A stretch of 64,000 nt of DNA from Caecitellus pseudoparvulus (lineage: Eukaryota > Bigyra: Bicosoecida), in NCBI GenBank assembly GCA_965644315.1, contig CBFFRQ010000086.1, positions 1 to 64,000 on the forward strand. The letters run 5' to 3'. The notes under the pieces are model-generated. The model was given only the letters and a program-made list of their open reading frames with translations. It was not told where the DNA came from and made no database searches. This document shows positions 10,901 through 23,946 of this stretch, in pieces. Positions within the stretch are counted from its first letter, which is position 1; every line of letters starts with the position of its first letter. Position numbers and translations under genes: made by a program.

Positions 10901-13900
10901 ACTCCACGCCTCGAACACTGAGTTATTGCTGAAGACCCAGCTGGCACTGAGGTTGGCGGCATGCCCCTGGTATGGCGCGTCTACGTGGTGCGTGAGGGTG
11001 TTCCACACCGCCCCGGCGACGGGACTGCTGCCATCCACGAGCAAGCCATCAGACTCCAACAGCACGGACGCATCACCGACGTTGTTCACTGCTCGCACTT
11101 GCACGCAGTAGCGCAAGCCGAATGTCAAGGGCAAGCCCTCTGCAGTGAAGGTGGTGGCGAGGGGCGGTGCAACGTCTGTCCAATCCCGCACATTGCGAGA
11201 GGTGACGTCTCCGTTGTCGCACCAGCGAACGGCATACTGGTACTTGGCGATGGCACCGTCGTCCTCCAAGAAAGCGTCCCATTGGAACTTGAGGAAGGTG
11301 GCGGCAGGGGTGAAGTCTGCATCGCCAGTGACACCCGGCGTGAGGTCCAGCACCGTGCCGCCCACAGCAGGCTCGGGGGGAGTTCCGTCAAACACCACGC
11401 CATCAGACACCTTGTCCACAAACAAGCCATTAGTGGACACTGCCCTGACAATGACGAAATACGTCGTGCCCTGGGTCAGCACAATGGTGGCTGGGTTCGT
11501 GGTGGCGCGGGTGTCAGAGCCTACATACGTGAGGGGCAGGATGTCAAGGGGGTGTGCGGAGAAGTCGTCCCCAGGCGCGGGCGCAGAGCTGGACACTCCC
11601 CACAAATACGAGACGATGCTGGCCTCACCAGCGGTGAAGCTGCCCCAAGACGCGACGAGGCTGGGCTGGGAGTGCCCGTCCTGGTCCGCCTCCAGGTCGC
11701 GTGTGGGATCCACGTCGTGGACGTACGCGGCGGCAGCAGATGGCCGCCTGGATTCGATAGGCAGGGGCTGGGCTGGTGCAGGGATGATGTTCTGCGCGCG
11801 GTCTCGGCAGCGCACCGTCAGAAACGCAATGACAGCATCAGGTAGTTGGGGAATGGTGCCGGAGACGACGAGGGAGATGGAGTTCGAGCCGTACTGCCCT
11901 GGCACAGGCGTTTCAGGGTGCAGACGAGAGAAGGGAATCATGCTCTCGGGCGCAGCATCTGTGCCAGCAGCAACTTCACAGAAGGCAAAGCCAGACTCGG
12001 CGTCGACAACAGTCACTCGTGCCCGGAAGAAGGTGCGGTTTTGCAGCGCGGCCACGGGCGTCTCATCTGCGTCAAAGTCACCAGGGTTGCCGACGATGCC
12101 AGGGACGCCGTACTGCAGCCACGGGTTGTGTCGGTCGCCGAGGATCTCTGCCGAGACGGAAGGCGCGACTGTGTCCACGTACACACCGTCGCTGATGGAG
12201 GTCGTGGACAAGCCTGCCTCGTTCTCGGCTGTGACAATGAGGTACACCGTCGTGCCGGAGCGCACCGGGTCCACAGTTGTGAACGTGTGGTTCAGCACCG
12301 GACCAAGGTCTTCAAATGCCACAATGTCGTCTACGGGCCGGCCCAAGACGCTGCCCAGCCCCACGCGGTAATTGATAAGCGGTGAGATGTCCTCCGGAAA
12401 CTCTGGCCAGTGCACATGGAAGACCTTTGAGTCGTCCGTGAAGTCAATGTCACAGGTGGTCCCATCGCCTCCCAGCGCTGGCTCCAGGAAGGCACCACAG
12501 GTGGAACGCCCATCAAGGGGCTCGGCCAGGCCGGGCGGGGTGTTATCGTACGTCAGCCCATCAGATGTGCGAATGGTCGTCAAGCCTGCGGCGTTGATGG
12601 CTCGCATGTGCACAAAGTACTGTGTGCCGGCCACCAGACCCAGTGTGGGCACGGAGTGCACCCCAGTGGGTGCGACGTCCTTCCACTGCGCAAGGGGCAC
12701 CCCCGTGTCGGTTGGGTCACACAGGTCTGGGTCAGAGGAAGTGGACGTGATGCAGTACTGGTACTCGAGGATGCCGCCACGAGAGCTCTCCCTGTCTTGG
12801 AAGCCGTTCCACTGCCAAGCAGGGTTGTTGGACGCCTGGAAATCCACATCTGCCGTATCATCTTGTACTGTGATGCTGTAGGAGGGCAGGTCCACTTCGC
12901 GGACGCCTGCACGGGGCGACACGCCCACCGCATCCGGCACAGCCCGAGGCGGTGACAGGTCCACGACAAAGCCCGCAGAGCAGGACGTGAAGCGTTCGCC
13001 CTCTACGTTGCGAGCCTCCACCACCCACTTGTATCGCGCGCCCTGAGTGAGGGCTGCAACAGGTGGCAGCGTGTACTCCACTGCACCTGCCTGGCCCATG
13101 CTCAAGAAGCCGGCAGCAGCAACGTGCTTTGCATATGGCGTCCGTGCCCGCTTCATGACGAGGGGCGTGTAGTCCTGCAGCCACAGGCTGCGTGGGTTGG
13201 CGTGCGTTGGCAACATGCCTTCGGCGGGAGACGTGCTGCCTGGGGTCAGGACCGACTCACAGGCATAGGAGGGGACACCTGACGCCCCAGCGGGCCACGT
13301 GACGGCGACGAAGTGCCCCGCAGGGCACCGCATGGGGGGCTTCGTGCAAATAACCGGCTTGTGCAGGGCGCAGGCGCGGGGGTGCAGGCGGGGAGCAGCA
13401 GTTCCCCCCTCCACTGCCGCACAGTCCCCGCCCGCGGACAGATCAACGTCCGCCGCCCACGGCCACAGCCCCGTTGCAGTGACATCCTTGCCAAGCGTGC
13501 GGGGGGTGTAGGTGGACCGCCAGGTGCCGTTATGGCGTAGGTCAGACAGGCCCGTCCAGCAGGACCCCGAGCACAGCGGCGCGACAGCTTTGAGCACAGA
13601 GTACGTCGGGCTGCTGAGCGCCACGCCCTCGTCGCTTGCACACACGCCATCGGCGGCCGACCCAGCAGAAGCCCCTGCTGAAGCAAAGGCACAGGCAAAC
13701 TCGCCAGCTGACAGCTGCACCAGCACGTGCCCTGTGGCGCACGTGAACACGGGCGCCTCGCACACGGCTCGGGCGGAAGCTGTGCTGCCGGAGCCTGGGG
13801 CAGACACCTCTGCCGTGGAAGCCTGCACTTGGATGCGAGCAGCGTCCGCCCGACCTGCTGCCGAGACGCCAAATGGCGCCAAGCTGAAAGGCAGGGCCCA

Positions 13901-16900
13901 GTCACCAGCCGCAGCTCCATCCACGCCCATGGCCCCCTGTGCGAACTGCTGTGCATACTGGTGAGCGCCCATGCCCCACCAGAACTTGATGCCGGCGGGG
14001 TCCCCTGCGCTGTGCTGTGCGCCGATCCAGCACTGGCCGGTGCTGCACGTGCTGGCGACTGCGGCCATGTCATCACTGCCAAAGGCTGCAGCGGGCACGC
14101 CGCCGAGGGCCATGCACGTCGCGTCCACAGAGGCAAGGTCGGTCATGCCGCTGCGCCGCAGGCAGCGCGCAGGGGCACCTGGGGTGACGTACACGGAATA
14201 CCCCGGCGGGCACGATGCCACTGCCTGCTCACACAGGTACGGCAGCTCCGTCGAGTCGGGCTCCAGGCGGACCTGGGCCGTCATGGTGGCGGTGTCCTGG
14301 TCCACTGCAACAGTGGACAGAAACAACTTGGTGCCAGGAGCAGCGCCGGACAAGTCAGTGGGGTTGTTCAGGGGCAAGCCCGAAACAACACTTGACGAAG
14401 TGTGGGGGTGGGGCAAGGGGAAGGAGGTGGACCACAAGCTGGGCGCCTGGACGGACATGCCCAGCCAGCAGCGCATGCCCTTGTCAAAGCATGCGTACTG
14501 CAGGGCACGGAGCTTGACGGCGTCGTAGATGCCGAGGGACGCCAGGCTGGCACCCTCCGCGGCACAGGAGGCTTCCGCCGCCTCCCACGTCGCTGCTGTC
14601 TCCACGAACTTCACACAGGACGATAGTGCGCCGTCTGTGCCACGCGCCAGGGTGTACCCTGCAGGGCACTTGAGCAGCGTGCCGGCTGTGTCGCCTTGCA
14701 GGGCAGAGCCCAAGCACGTGTCCTCGTCTGTGGAGGAGCGCAGCACCTGCAGGCCCACCCGCACATCCAGGCTGTCACACGTGACGTCAAAGTCAGACAT
14801 GGACACCTTCAAGCCGGTGTGGGAGTTGGCTGCTTCAGACAGCAGGTCCCCCGCAGTGAAGGCCCCGAACGGCGTGATGTCCGTCTCCGTCTGCAGCGGA
14901 GTCACCTGCCCAGGAGTCATGGCCGGCAGCAACAATGGCTGCGCGTCAGAATACCCAGGGCATGTCGCTCGTGTGCCGTCGCACGTCGGCGCCAAGCGAC
15001 ACTCCGACTCCCGCCCAGCATTACAGGGCTGATTGTCGGCTGGCATGTATCTGGTGTCGAAGCACCCTCCGTCGCCGTTGCAGCTGTTGTCAATGTGGCA
15101 GTCCCCAGTCTCACACGAGTAAGGGGTGCCGGTGCAAATGCCTGCAATGCACGTGTCGTCAAAGGTGCACATTTCGCCGTCGTCGCAGCCCAGGCCGTTG
15201 GGGCGTGTAGACCACGCTGTGGCATCCTTCAGCACGTCACAGTACTGGCAGCCAGGCTGGTCGGGGCTCACCTCGTTGTGAGCGTACACAACGCCGTCAA
15301 TGAGACAACCGCACGACTTGCTACCGCCACCCAGGTCCTTCACGCCACCCAAGAAGCCTGGCGCCAAGTCACAGCCGCCTTCTCCGTCGCACACCTCGCA
15401 GTTTTGCGCGTCATCGCCAGTCCACTCGTACGCCAGGCATGTCGTGTACAGGGTGCCTTGGCACAGCCCCGCGCCGGTGCAGGTATCGTTGAAGGTGCAG
15501 GACAGCTCATCATCACAGATCTTGTCCTCCTCCAGGCTCCACGTCTCAAACCCGCCGTCATCCCGCGGGTCACAGCGGTAGCACTGAGAGTGCACGTCCA
15601 CGTCACTCTCGCGCGGCTTTCCGGCCAAGAAGGGGATGCACTCGTCCACCCCCAGCGCGTTGCGAATGTAGCAGCTGTCCACGAGGGGGCAGTGCGTGCA
15701 GCGGAAGCGCAAGTAGGCGTGTCCTGGCTCGCCAGGGGCGCCGGCCATGGTCTCAGGGTGGGCTGTCACGCCACTTGCCCCCACACTGCCCAAGGTCAGT
15801 GTTGGGTGCCCTGTGCCGCTGATAAGGAGTGATGGCAGGTAGTCGTTGCTGCCGCCACCTGCGCCGGAGACGGCTGTTCCAGGTGCAGTGGCGCCACTCC
15901 CCCCGCCCAGCAGACCCTGCCCTCCGGACGGCGCGTACTCTGCGCAAGTGCCACCATTGCAGATGTCGCCGTCAGCACCACCTCCCAGCACACGGTCGCC
16001 CAGCGCACCCTGCGTGACATGGTTAGGGTCGGCAGGGTCGCCGACACCACCTTCGCCCGCCTCGATGAAAGTGCCGCCACCACCCCCTGTCGTGGACCCC
16101 GCAGCTTCGCCGCCGGCCCCGCGAGCCTGCAGACCACCGCCACCGGCACCGCCACTGCCGCAAGTGCTGGCGCCGTAACCACCGCCGCCACCCCCACCCA
16201 CGACGATCAACTCATCGTACAGGGAGGGGTAGAAGAGGGCCGTGCGCTGCCCACCGCCTCGGTTGGGCAGCTGCGTGCCGCCTGGTGCGAGGGGGTACCC
16301 CACACCAAAGCCGTTGGTGCCGTTGGCCAGAGCATCTGTGGCAGACATGCCAGGGCCCAGCGTGAGGGCGGGGGAGGACAGAGGGTCTGTGCTGGGGGCA
16401 AACTTGCTCCCCACATCGCCTACAGACACCGCCAGATCCCGACCAGGCACCATTTGCACCCGGGCCGCAAAGTAGCCCCCGCTGCCTCCCAGGCAAGGCA
16501 CGCTGCCAGTGGGGTCCAGGCCAAGTTGCCTGCGCCCAGGCGAGCCTCCAGCACCGTACAGCGCCACATCTGCGGCAATGGCTCCGGGCGGCACCTTGAG
16601 AATGTGCACACCCGTGCCCATGATGGGCAGGGAGGGCAGCAACTCACACCGCGGCGGCGCAGGGGAGAGCTGCTGGATGGCGACGTGGCCTCGCAGGAAG
16701 CCAGGGCGACCTGCCGTGGCGCCGATCCACTTGTTCAGGGGGTCGCCTGGGGCCGTGACACTGCCGCCGACCAGGCGCCCGAATGACACACGGGCCGCCT
16801 GCAAGTAGCTGGAGCCGCCACCGCCGCCGCTGACGGCGCCAGCCAAGACCCCTGACGCAGCCCCCGCACCGCCACCGTAGTACCCGCCACCTCCGCCGCC

Positions 16901-19900
16901 GCCGTGGCCCACTGCCACGAACTCGGAGCAGGCAGACACGCCAGCGCGGTTGCGGGCTCCAGCCAGGCCCCACGTACAGGCGTCCGCAGAGGTGGCGCCG
17001 GAGCTGCGCACGACCCCGCCAGCGCCATACCCTGCTTCCAGCAGGGTTGTCTGCAGGTGCGAGTTGAGGTTGGTGCCACCGAGCCCGCCGTAGGCAGTGG
17101 CAAAATCCGAGCCTGAGGAGGTGAAGGTGGACACAGTGCCCTCCCCCGCATCATGGGAGCCGCCGGGGCCGCCATGGCTCACACCGCCTCCGCCGCCACC
17201 ACCCGCTACGATGAGCTCCTGGAGGGAATCCACTGCCGCGTCTGCGGGGAGCACTGTGCTGCGCACTGACAAGACGGCAGATCGGTCTCCACCCTGCCCA
17301 CCTCCCTGGTGGTCCTTGCCTGCGCCGGAGTCCAGCGCCACACGGGAGGCAGCTGAGGCCCACGCTGGGTCCACCGCCTCCCAACCCATGCGCGCGCCAC
17401 CCACCGTGACGACCACCGAGTCCCCCGCAGAGATCGCCAGGAACCCTGAAGCGCTGGCACCGCCGCCACCTTTGCCGGGCAGTGGGCGGACAGAGCCTCC
17501 GCCGGCGCCCCACGTGCTGAGGCGCAGGCGCCCAACCCCTGCGGGAGCTGTGTACACGCACACCTGGCCAGGCTGGTGCAAGTGCACGGTGCTACCCACC
17601 ACGCTGCCGGGTGTGTTGGCCCCCGTCGTGTCACATGGGGGAATGTACTCACAGACGTATCTTCGAGCAGTGCTGGGTGACGGGTCCACGTGCAGCTGGC
17701 CATAGCTGCTGCTGAGGTACGCTCGCGACCCAGTGGAGAAGCCAGCAGCTGGGTGGCAGTCACCACACTCAACTTGAGACATGTCCCACAGGGTGCCCTT
17801 CGCATACCGTGCCGTGTCCAGCTTGCCAAGGGCAGTGTGCGCCCACAGGGACCCGGCCGGGTCGCTGTTGTCCAGCCACCGCCAGGTGGACCCGCCCTCA
17901 GCAGCCTTGGCGCCCACCCAAGCTCCGGAGGTGGTGGAGTGGCTGCCGTCGTGCAGAGAATCCGCGCCCAGTGCTTCGTGCACGACAGCCAACTCCAAGG
18001 CATCGTGCACGGTCCAGAGTTGAGCGTGGGCGTGCTTGGCCTTGCAGTTGGAGGCCGCGACTGCGAAGGTCGCGGGAGTCTGCTCCACGATCAAGCAGGT
18101 GCCGGTGGTGGGGGAACGGAGCCAGCCTGCGGGACAGGTGCTGCCCACCTCACACGCGACGTACTTCTTGGAGGTGCTGCACAGCTCAGCCGCCAGTTTG
18201 GTGTCGGATGGTGTGGAGGACGGGGAGAGACAGAACTCCCCTGGGGTGGCGCCGAACGTCACGCCTGCGATGGCGCCGTCGTCCAGGCTGCCGAAGTTGA
18301 GCGTGCCTGCGTCCAGGCCAGTGGCCGAAGCAGAGGACCCAGTACCAGGCCGCCACATAATGCTGTGCACGGTTTGCGGCTCCACGTGGCCGCCTGTCCA
18401 CACGCCGTCTCCGCGGGCAAGGACCGCTGCTACGTGGGAGTTCCACCACTGGATACTGCGGGAAGTCCAGAGACGAGCAGGGGACGCCACGCGGGGGCTG
18501 TCGGCTGGGGCAGCGGCAGCGCAGATGTCTGACGCATCCGCTGCGCCAGATCCAGATGGCACCTCAACCAGCTTGATGCACTGCCCGGTGGTGGGGTCCA
18601 CAGTGTCGCCGTCAGGGCACAGCGGCGGCGGCGCCACACACACGAAGCCGCCCTCAGAGAACAGCCCAGTTGTGTTGCACGGCGCCGGCTCCAGCCGCCC
18701 AATGTAGAAGGAGCTGCACTTCCCAGTGCTGCCGTCAGGCACCCCTCCCCTCCACAGGTTCCCCGGCACCGGCTTGCCGTCCCCCCACACCCACTGGCCA
18801 TTCTCCATGTGCGCGCCAACCGCAACACGCTGCCCATAGCGTGGGCGGCCAGTGTTGAACTCTTGCAAGAGCACGTGACGCAGCCAGTCCCAAGGCTGGT
18901 CACCATGGTCGACAGGTGCTGCAGGGGGGTAGGCCAGGTGTCCGCCCTCAGCGGCACACTGTGCCTCCAGAGTGTCCCACGACACCTCCGAGGCCGTGCC
19001 CGGCACGACGTCCAGGTGAATACCGCAAGATGTGGCGGTGGGGTTGGATATCCACTTTGCAGGGCACCCGATGGGCCGCACAGCACACACAGGGAGGGCG
19101 GTCGTCTCGTCGGCACAGTCAGTGGCATGCAAGCCTCCGCTCACGCCCAGCGACACGCAGTTCAGGCCGACATCGGGCGGCGTGCTCCAGCTACCGGAGG
19201 GCGGCGCGGCGATGATGTCGTTGGCCGGGGCATTGTCCCCCGTGCCGTACCACATGTGCCCGCGGACGGAGGGGAAGCCGACGCCGGCGCCCATCCAAGC
19301 CCGCTGCATGTCTGGCGCGGCAAAGTGCGTCGCAAGCTGCCCCTGGAACCACGCCAGCTCGGCGGCGGAAGAGGGGACAAAGAGGGACGAGCCAGGGAAT
19401 GCATCGGCACAGTGAGCCAGAGCGTCCGGCTGGGACATGAACGCTGCGCCCCAGCCAAAGTGCACGCAGGCGCCGGAGAAAGGCGACGAAGCCTGGAAAC
19501 CTGGCGGGCAGTGCGCGACAGTCATCCGGTCCAGGCGAAGCTCCTCCCCTGGTGCAGGGGTGGCAGTGGGAGTGGCTTGGAGCCTTCGGGCCTGCTGCTG
19601 CTGCTGCGGGGGTTGCGTCAGGGACTCTGCAGGGGCTGGCGTGGCGGAGCCTGCTTTGGACGCGTCGGGCTGTGGCTGCAACGACGGCGATGCCTGCGCT
19701 GACAGCTGAGCCGGCAGCGGCGCATGTGATGGCAGGGGCGAAGGGCTGGCTACAACAGGGGCATTGTAAGCCGGGGCGCTGGGGCCTGCCACCTGCAAGG
19801 CGTCTTCACACCAGGTTTTCGGCTGCACACACACTGTGCGTGCCTGCGAAGAGCAGGGCTGACTTTTCACAGACCCCCTCGCGTGCAGGACAGCGCATGT

Positions 19901-20466
19901 GCCAGCCGGCACGGTGCTCAGACCCTTGAAGAATGCCATAGCCAGCTTGGGGTCCCTGACTGCCCCCTCGAAGCCGCCGGGCCAAGTCCAGGCGCCGGGC
20001 TTGTCGGGGGTGCCCTCGCGTTTCGCCAACCACAGCGGGAACTTGGAATGTGGCACCATGCTCTGCAGGCGCAGGCCGGAGCGCATGTCCACTGGCACTG
20101 TGCCATCAGGGCATGTTGCAGTACCGAATGCGCTTGCTGGCTCTGGCACGACGAGGCAGCTGGGCAGCTGGGCCGGCGATCTGTTGGGAGCGGAGCGTGC
20201 CTTCGTCGTGATGGTCGGCAAGTTGCGGGGGGAACGGCGGGAAGCTCGCACGCCGTCACTTACACAAACTTCTTGTCCACGTGGTTAGTATCCATCATTG
20301 CTGCGGGAGGGGGTGGGAGGACGCGGAGGGTGCCTGCACAGTGATGGCTTGCCGCTGCCGCAGTGCACGAACTGGAGCCGCCGCCGACATGTTGGCTGCT
20401 GGCTGCCGTGCCGACGGCAGCCAGGCCAAGCAGTGCCAGCCAAAGCATGCTTTGGTGGCTATGCAA
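4985..20466 (-). CDS. giant secreted multidomain protein: C-type-lectin-like, glycine-rich and FN3-like repeats
   Basis: Two exons, 20466-20264 and 20180-4985, joined by an 83-nt GTAAGT...CAG intron, give about 5,132 residues. Exon 1 supplies a signal peptide (core MLWLALLGLAAVGTAAS). The long frame alone has only a GTG start inside the intron. Domains in order along the DNA: Cys-containing N-terminal region; Pro/Ala/Gln linker with a Q5 run; four C-type-lectin-like domains (about 19510-17645); two glycine-rich domains like that of ALK/LTK (about 17580-16690 and 16620-15780); EGF/furin-like Cys-rich region (15700-14900); three more lectin-like domains (14670-13330); and about 25 FN3-like modules of some 100-110 residues to the end. 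The modules repeat a motif like ARNxAG...SDGVxxDxTxP, and a small Cys-rich GCC2/GCC3-like insert lies near 9250-8930. No C-terminal membrane segment is seen, so it is probably an extracellular matrix or adhesion protein. The final residues after the last module look abrupt, so a missed 3' exon is possible. Confidence 0.85.
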
Positions 20467-20688
20467 GTCTACGTGACTCAGGAGCAGTGCTCCCCTGGGT
20501 CTCGGACGTGTAGGAGCAATCCTTGGTGTAGTGTGGAAATTGACACGATGCTATTACTGGCTCGGCGCCGTGCTCGAGGGAGGGGGCGAGTCTGGGCACA
20601 GAGCCAGCTCTGCGCCAGCGCCATGTGCACGTGATCTACGCCGTGAATTCCGTTGCTGTGGACCCAAGCCTCGCACGCCACCCCCGCT

Positions 20689-21819
20689 TCATTCGCTTGC
20701 AGCAGCTGCCGCTGGCGCCGCTGCGCCGTCAGGCGTGATGTCTGACACTTGCTCCCATCCCCCGGCCAACGTCTCCTTCCACAGCGTGGCGGAGTTGTCC
20801 CCGCAAGACACTGCCAGAAGGTTCCCGGTAGTGCTCCAAGACACCCGCCAGGCAGGCGCAGAGAAGGCAGGCAGCTCTTGCTTCACCCACTCGCCGCCCG
20901 ATGCGGCCTGGCGCCAGATGACCACGACGCCATTCTCCCACGCCGTGGCCATCACGTTCACCGGCATGCCAGAGCTGGGTGCCCAGGCAACATCCCGGGC
21001 ACTTGCGCTGTACCCCTTCAACAGGCCGTTGTCGTCCAGCTCCCAGACGCCGTCGCTGCCAACGCGCTTGTACACGCGCACGTTGCCATCGACACCAGCG
21101 GTGGCCAAGCGCGCCACGACCTGGTCCCCTGCTTGGCACCCCACATGGTGGTAAGGTGCCCAGGACACGGAGTTCACGCCTGCTGAGCAATCTTGGATGA
21201 TGGCGGTTTCCCATGACGCGTCACCCTTGTGTGTCATGACGCTGACGCTGCCGTCGGCAGAAGCCGCAGCGAGGGAGGCCCCCAACTCATGTGGTGCCCA
21301 TGCGATGCCATTCACACTGGACTTGTGCCCTTCGTACGTGTGCACGACGCTCCACGTGTTGCCGGCCGTCTCCTTGTGCACCAGCACCCGCCTGTCGTAG
21401 CTGCAGGATGCCAGCAGGCTGCCGAACTTGGGGTGGGCCCAGGTCACTTCCCACACAGGCCCCTCATGCCTGAGTAGGGGTGGTGGGGTGGATCGTCACG
21501 GTGTGCCGCTGAAGCAGGCGCTGGCAGTGCAGGGCAGGTGAAACGCTGGTGGCACGCTGGCCGCCCTCTGGCTCCGCCTACGCACCCTTTCAGCTCCGCA
21601 ATGTAGCTGTACTCGTCACCTGATACATCATACACCTTAATGCTCCTGTCAGATGAGCATGTTGCCAGACGCTTGCCGTAGTAGTCGAACTGTGCGTCGT
21701 GCTGTGCAGGGAGCGGGAACGGCTGGTGCTGCGCTGGCCGAGCTTGGGCTGGCTCGCCGCCCGCGCCGTACCACTGTGTCTGCGTGCTGGGTGTCGATGA
21801 TGTGTACAGGCTCAGCCAT
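20689..21819 (-). CDS. SEC13: SEC13, COPII and nuclear-pore WD40 protein
   Basis: Three exons: 21819-21772, 21701-21586 and 21469-20689, giving 314 residues, the usual SEC13 length. Introns are 70 nt (GTACGG...CAG) and 116 nt (GTGCGT...CAG), and the phases match. The N terminus reads [16 protein letters not shown] and continues to [20 protein letters not shown]. The second junction restores [19 protein letters not shown], the hallmark of the family. Six WD-type blades follow, ending in a short Ala-rich tail. In known eukaryotes SEC13 pairs with SEC31 in the COPII outer coat at ER exit sites, with NUP145/NUP96 in the nuclear pore, and in the SEA/GATOR complex. It lies 222 nt downstream of the giant secreted-protein gene start on the same strand. 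Confidence 0.96.
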
Positions 21820-22099
21820 GGCGGCCTGTTGGATCTCGCAGCGCTGGTTGCGAAGCAAGGAGTGGCAGGCGCAGTGCGCGTGGGTGTGGCGTGGCTTCGG
21901 TGTGTGTGTTTTGACTGGGGGGCGCAGGTACAGGCGCGGCGTCTGTCCAGCGCCCCTCTCGCCCACACTTGAGCCCAAGACTTCATGTTTGGAGGCAGTA
22001 GTGTAGACTTCAGGCACAAGCCGTATCGGCTGCATTTGGACACTCACGCGCGGTGCAACACGCCACGGAAATCACACGGCTGGATGAGGGCGCCACACC

Positions 22100-23601
22100 C
22101 TACAGAACGGCGCTGGCGCCGCCCGGAACGGGGGGCGGCACGATACTGGCCCCTTGCCCACTGCCCGCGCCCTGCTGCACGATGGAGGCCGCGATGGGGG
22201 GGTGGCTTGCTTCCTCCTCCCGCTCCATGTGCCCCCCTCCCCCCATGCCGCCCGGGTGGTGGTGGTGGTGCTGCTGCGGGGAGAAGTGCCCAGGATGCTG
22301 CTGAGGGGGGGGGAAGTGCCCAGGGTGCTGCTGAGGAGGAAACTGCCCAGGGTGCTGCTGGTGCTGCTGAGGTGGGAAATGCCCGGGGTGCTGCTGGGGG
22401 GGGAAGTGCCCAGGGTGCTGCTGCTGGTGATGCTGGTGGGGGGGGAAGTGCCCTGGCGGCCCTTGCGCCATGCCCCCTCCGTCAGCAGGAGGCACGATGT
22501 GGATGGGGGCATGGCGTGGCTGCTGCGACCGCCCCATCAAGCCTAGCTGATTGATGAAGCGGTACTGGTCAGGCACCTCCATCAGCGCATCCAGAGCGAA
22601 TTGTGCCTCAGCAGCTGGGGGGCAGTACTCCAGTGAGCCCCCCCGCTTTGCAAGGGAGTCACTGACCACGACGCTTTGCCAGTTGTCGAATCTGCGGTGG
22701 GGGATGGCGTCGTCGAAGTGGCCCATGAGGTCCCACGGGCCGTCACCCACGCCCACCAGGACAATGGAGAGGGGGAAGTGGGATGCCTCCACAATTGCGT
22801 TGGCGGTGTCCTGCTCCAGGGAGGACAGCTGGCCGTCGGCGGTGGACGAGGGCCGTGTCACCTGGCCGTCGGCGATGATGACCAGGATGTGGTACTGGCC
22901 GCCTGACTGGCTCACGATTTCAATCGCTTTGCGGATGATGGGGGCGAAGGTGGTGGGGCCGGCCAACCGCACGTGCGGAGCCAGGGACATGTACCGTTGC
23001 ATGACGTGCTCGAAGCCATGGCAAGGGGCCTCCCCGGGGTTGAAGGAGAAGAGCTTGTCAGCCCCCGTGTCGGCTGAGCCGAAGCCGTACACGGGGATGA
23101 GCGCGTCGTCGTCGAACCCTTCCAGCGTCCTTCTGCGACAGGCAAGGATAGGCAGCCGTGCTTGCGCTGGTGCCGAGAGGCGCACGCCCTGTTGTGCAGT
23201 GCGCACCCAATGATGTTGATGACCGATGAGTAGGGGTTGGTGCTGATTGACGTGTCGTGCAAGCTGCGCCCTCCAAAGGTCCGCTTGCCCGTCCACTCCT
23301 GTGCGCAGAAAGGCACGCAAGCTGGTGCAACGCCCGCGTTTGTCAGAGAGTGCCCGCGGCGCCTCACATTGGACTTCGTGAAGTCAATGCCGATGATGAG
23401 GTTGGAGCTCTCCAAGCCAGTGCTGCGCAGGGCAGTTTGCAGCTGGTCCAGGGACGAGAACCTGTGGATGCGAGGAGCATGTGAGGTGGACCTGGCAATT
23501 TCCGCCGCTGCGACAGCGAGGCCGCACTGGTCAGGGATGTGCTTCAGAAGACTGGGGGGCTGCCGAGGAGGTACTGCTGGAGTACTTGAAGAACAACCCA
23601 T
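22100..23601 (-). CDS. copine/RGLG-like vWA-domain protein without RING
   Basis: Exons 23601-23368, 23298-23207 and 23132-22100 give 452 residues; introns are 69 nt (GTGAGG) and 74 nt (GTGCGC), phase-consistent. The start MGCSSS is a classic N-myristoylation site with an adjacent palmitoylatable Cys, predicting membrane attachment. The vWA/copine core spans about residues 55-330: LESSNLIIGIDFTKSN joins EWTGKRTFGG, then NIIGRTLEGFDDDALIPVYG, GGQYHILVIIADGQVTR and SIVLVGVGDGPWD, all diagnostic of plant RGLG and copine proteins. The metal-binding DxTxSxN-type motif appears as DFTKSN. Plant RGLG ubiquitin ligases end in a RING finger; here the C terminus is a Pro/Gln/His repeat (GHFPPQQHP units) and no Cys/His RING is present. 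C2 domains typical of animal copines are also absent. Confidence 0.9.
22230..22450 (-). repeat. GHFPPQQHP-coding minisatellite
   Basis: Imperfect 24-39 nt units inside the last exon of the vWA protein. They encode repeated GHFPPQQH, GQFPPQQHP and GHFSPQQHHHHH blocks rich in Pro, Gln and His. The DNA shows recurring gaagtgccc and gtgctgctg blocks on the plus strand. Such tracts are usually disordered and vary in length. Confidence 0.85.
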
Positions 23602-23946
23602 GGTGCTGGGAAGGGCGCCACTCGTGGAGAACTCGTGCTCACAGAGGGCTGTGGCCTGGCGACGTCACTGGCTGCACCTGGGTGTGCTTGTTGCGCGCAG
23701 AAAAGGGGCAGCAGGTCGCCGCTAGACGTTATTACAACAATGCACAAGAGCACTGGACATGTACATTGGACAGGGCATGATTCGCATTGTGTAGTTTGGT
23801 ACGCTGCCCCCTCTGCGTGCGCAAGGCCAAAATAGCCGAGTGAGGCTGAGGCAACAGGCCCACGGCGCAGGTTTTCCAATGAGGCAGAGGCAGGTCGGCA
23901 TCACATGAAGACTGGCTGTGCGCCGGCTGGGGTGCTGGGAGGCAAG
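23602..23946. other. intergenic stretch, no gene seen
   Basis: A 345-nt spacer between two minus-strand genes. It should hold the promoter of the vWA protein and the 3' end of the DHHC gene. No conserved frame or structured element was recognised. Confidence 0.5.

Noticed and set aside
20181-20263. GTG at 20251 as the start of the giant protein
   Set aside because: Non-ATG and located inside a phase-consistent intron; the upstream exon provides ATG and signal peptide.
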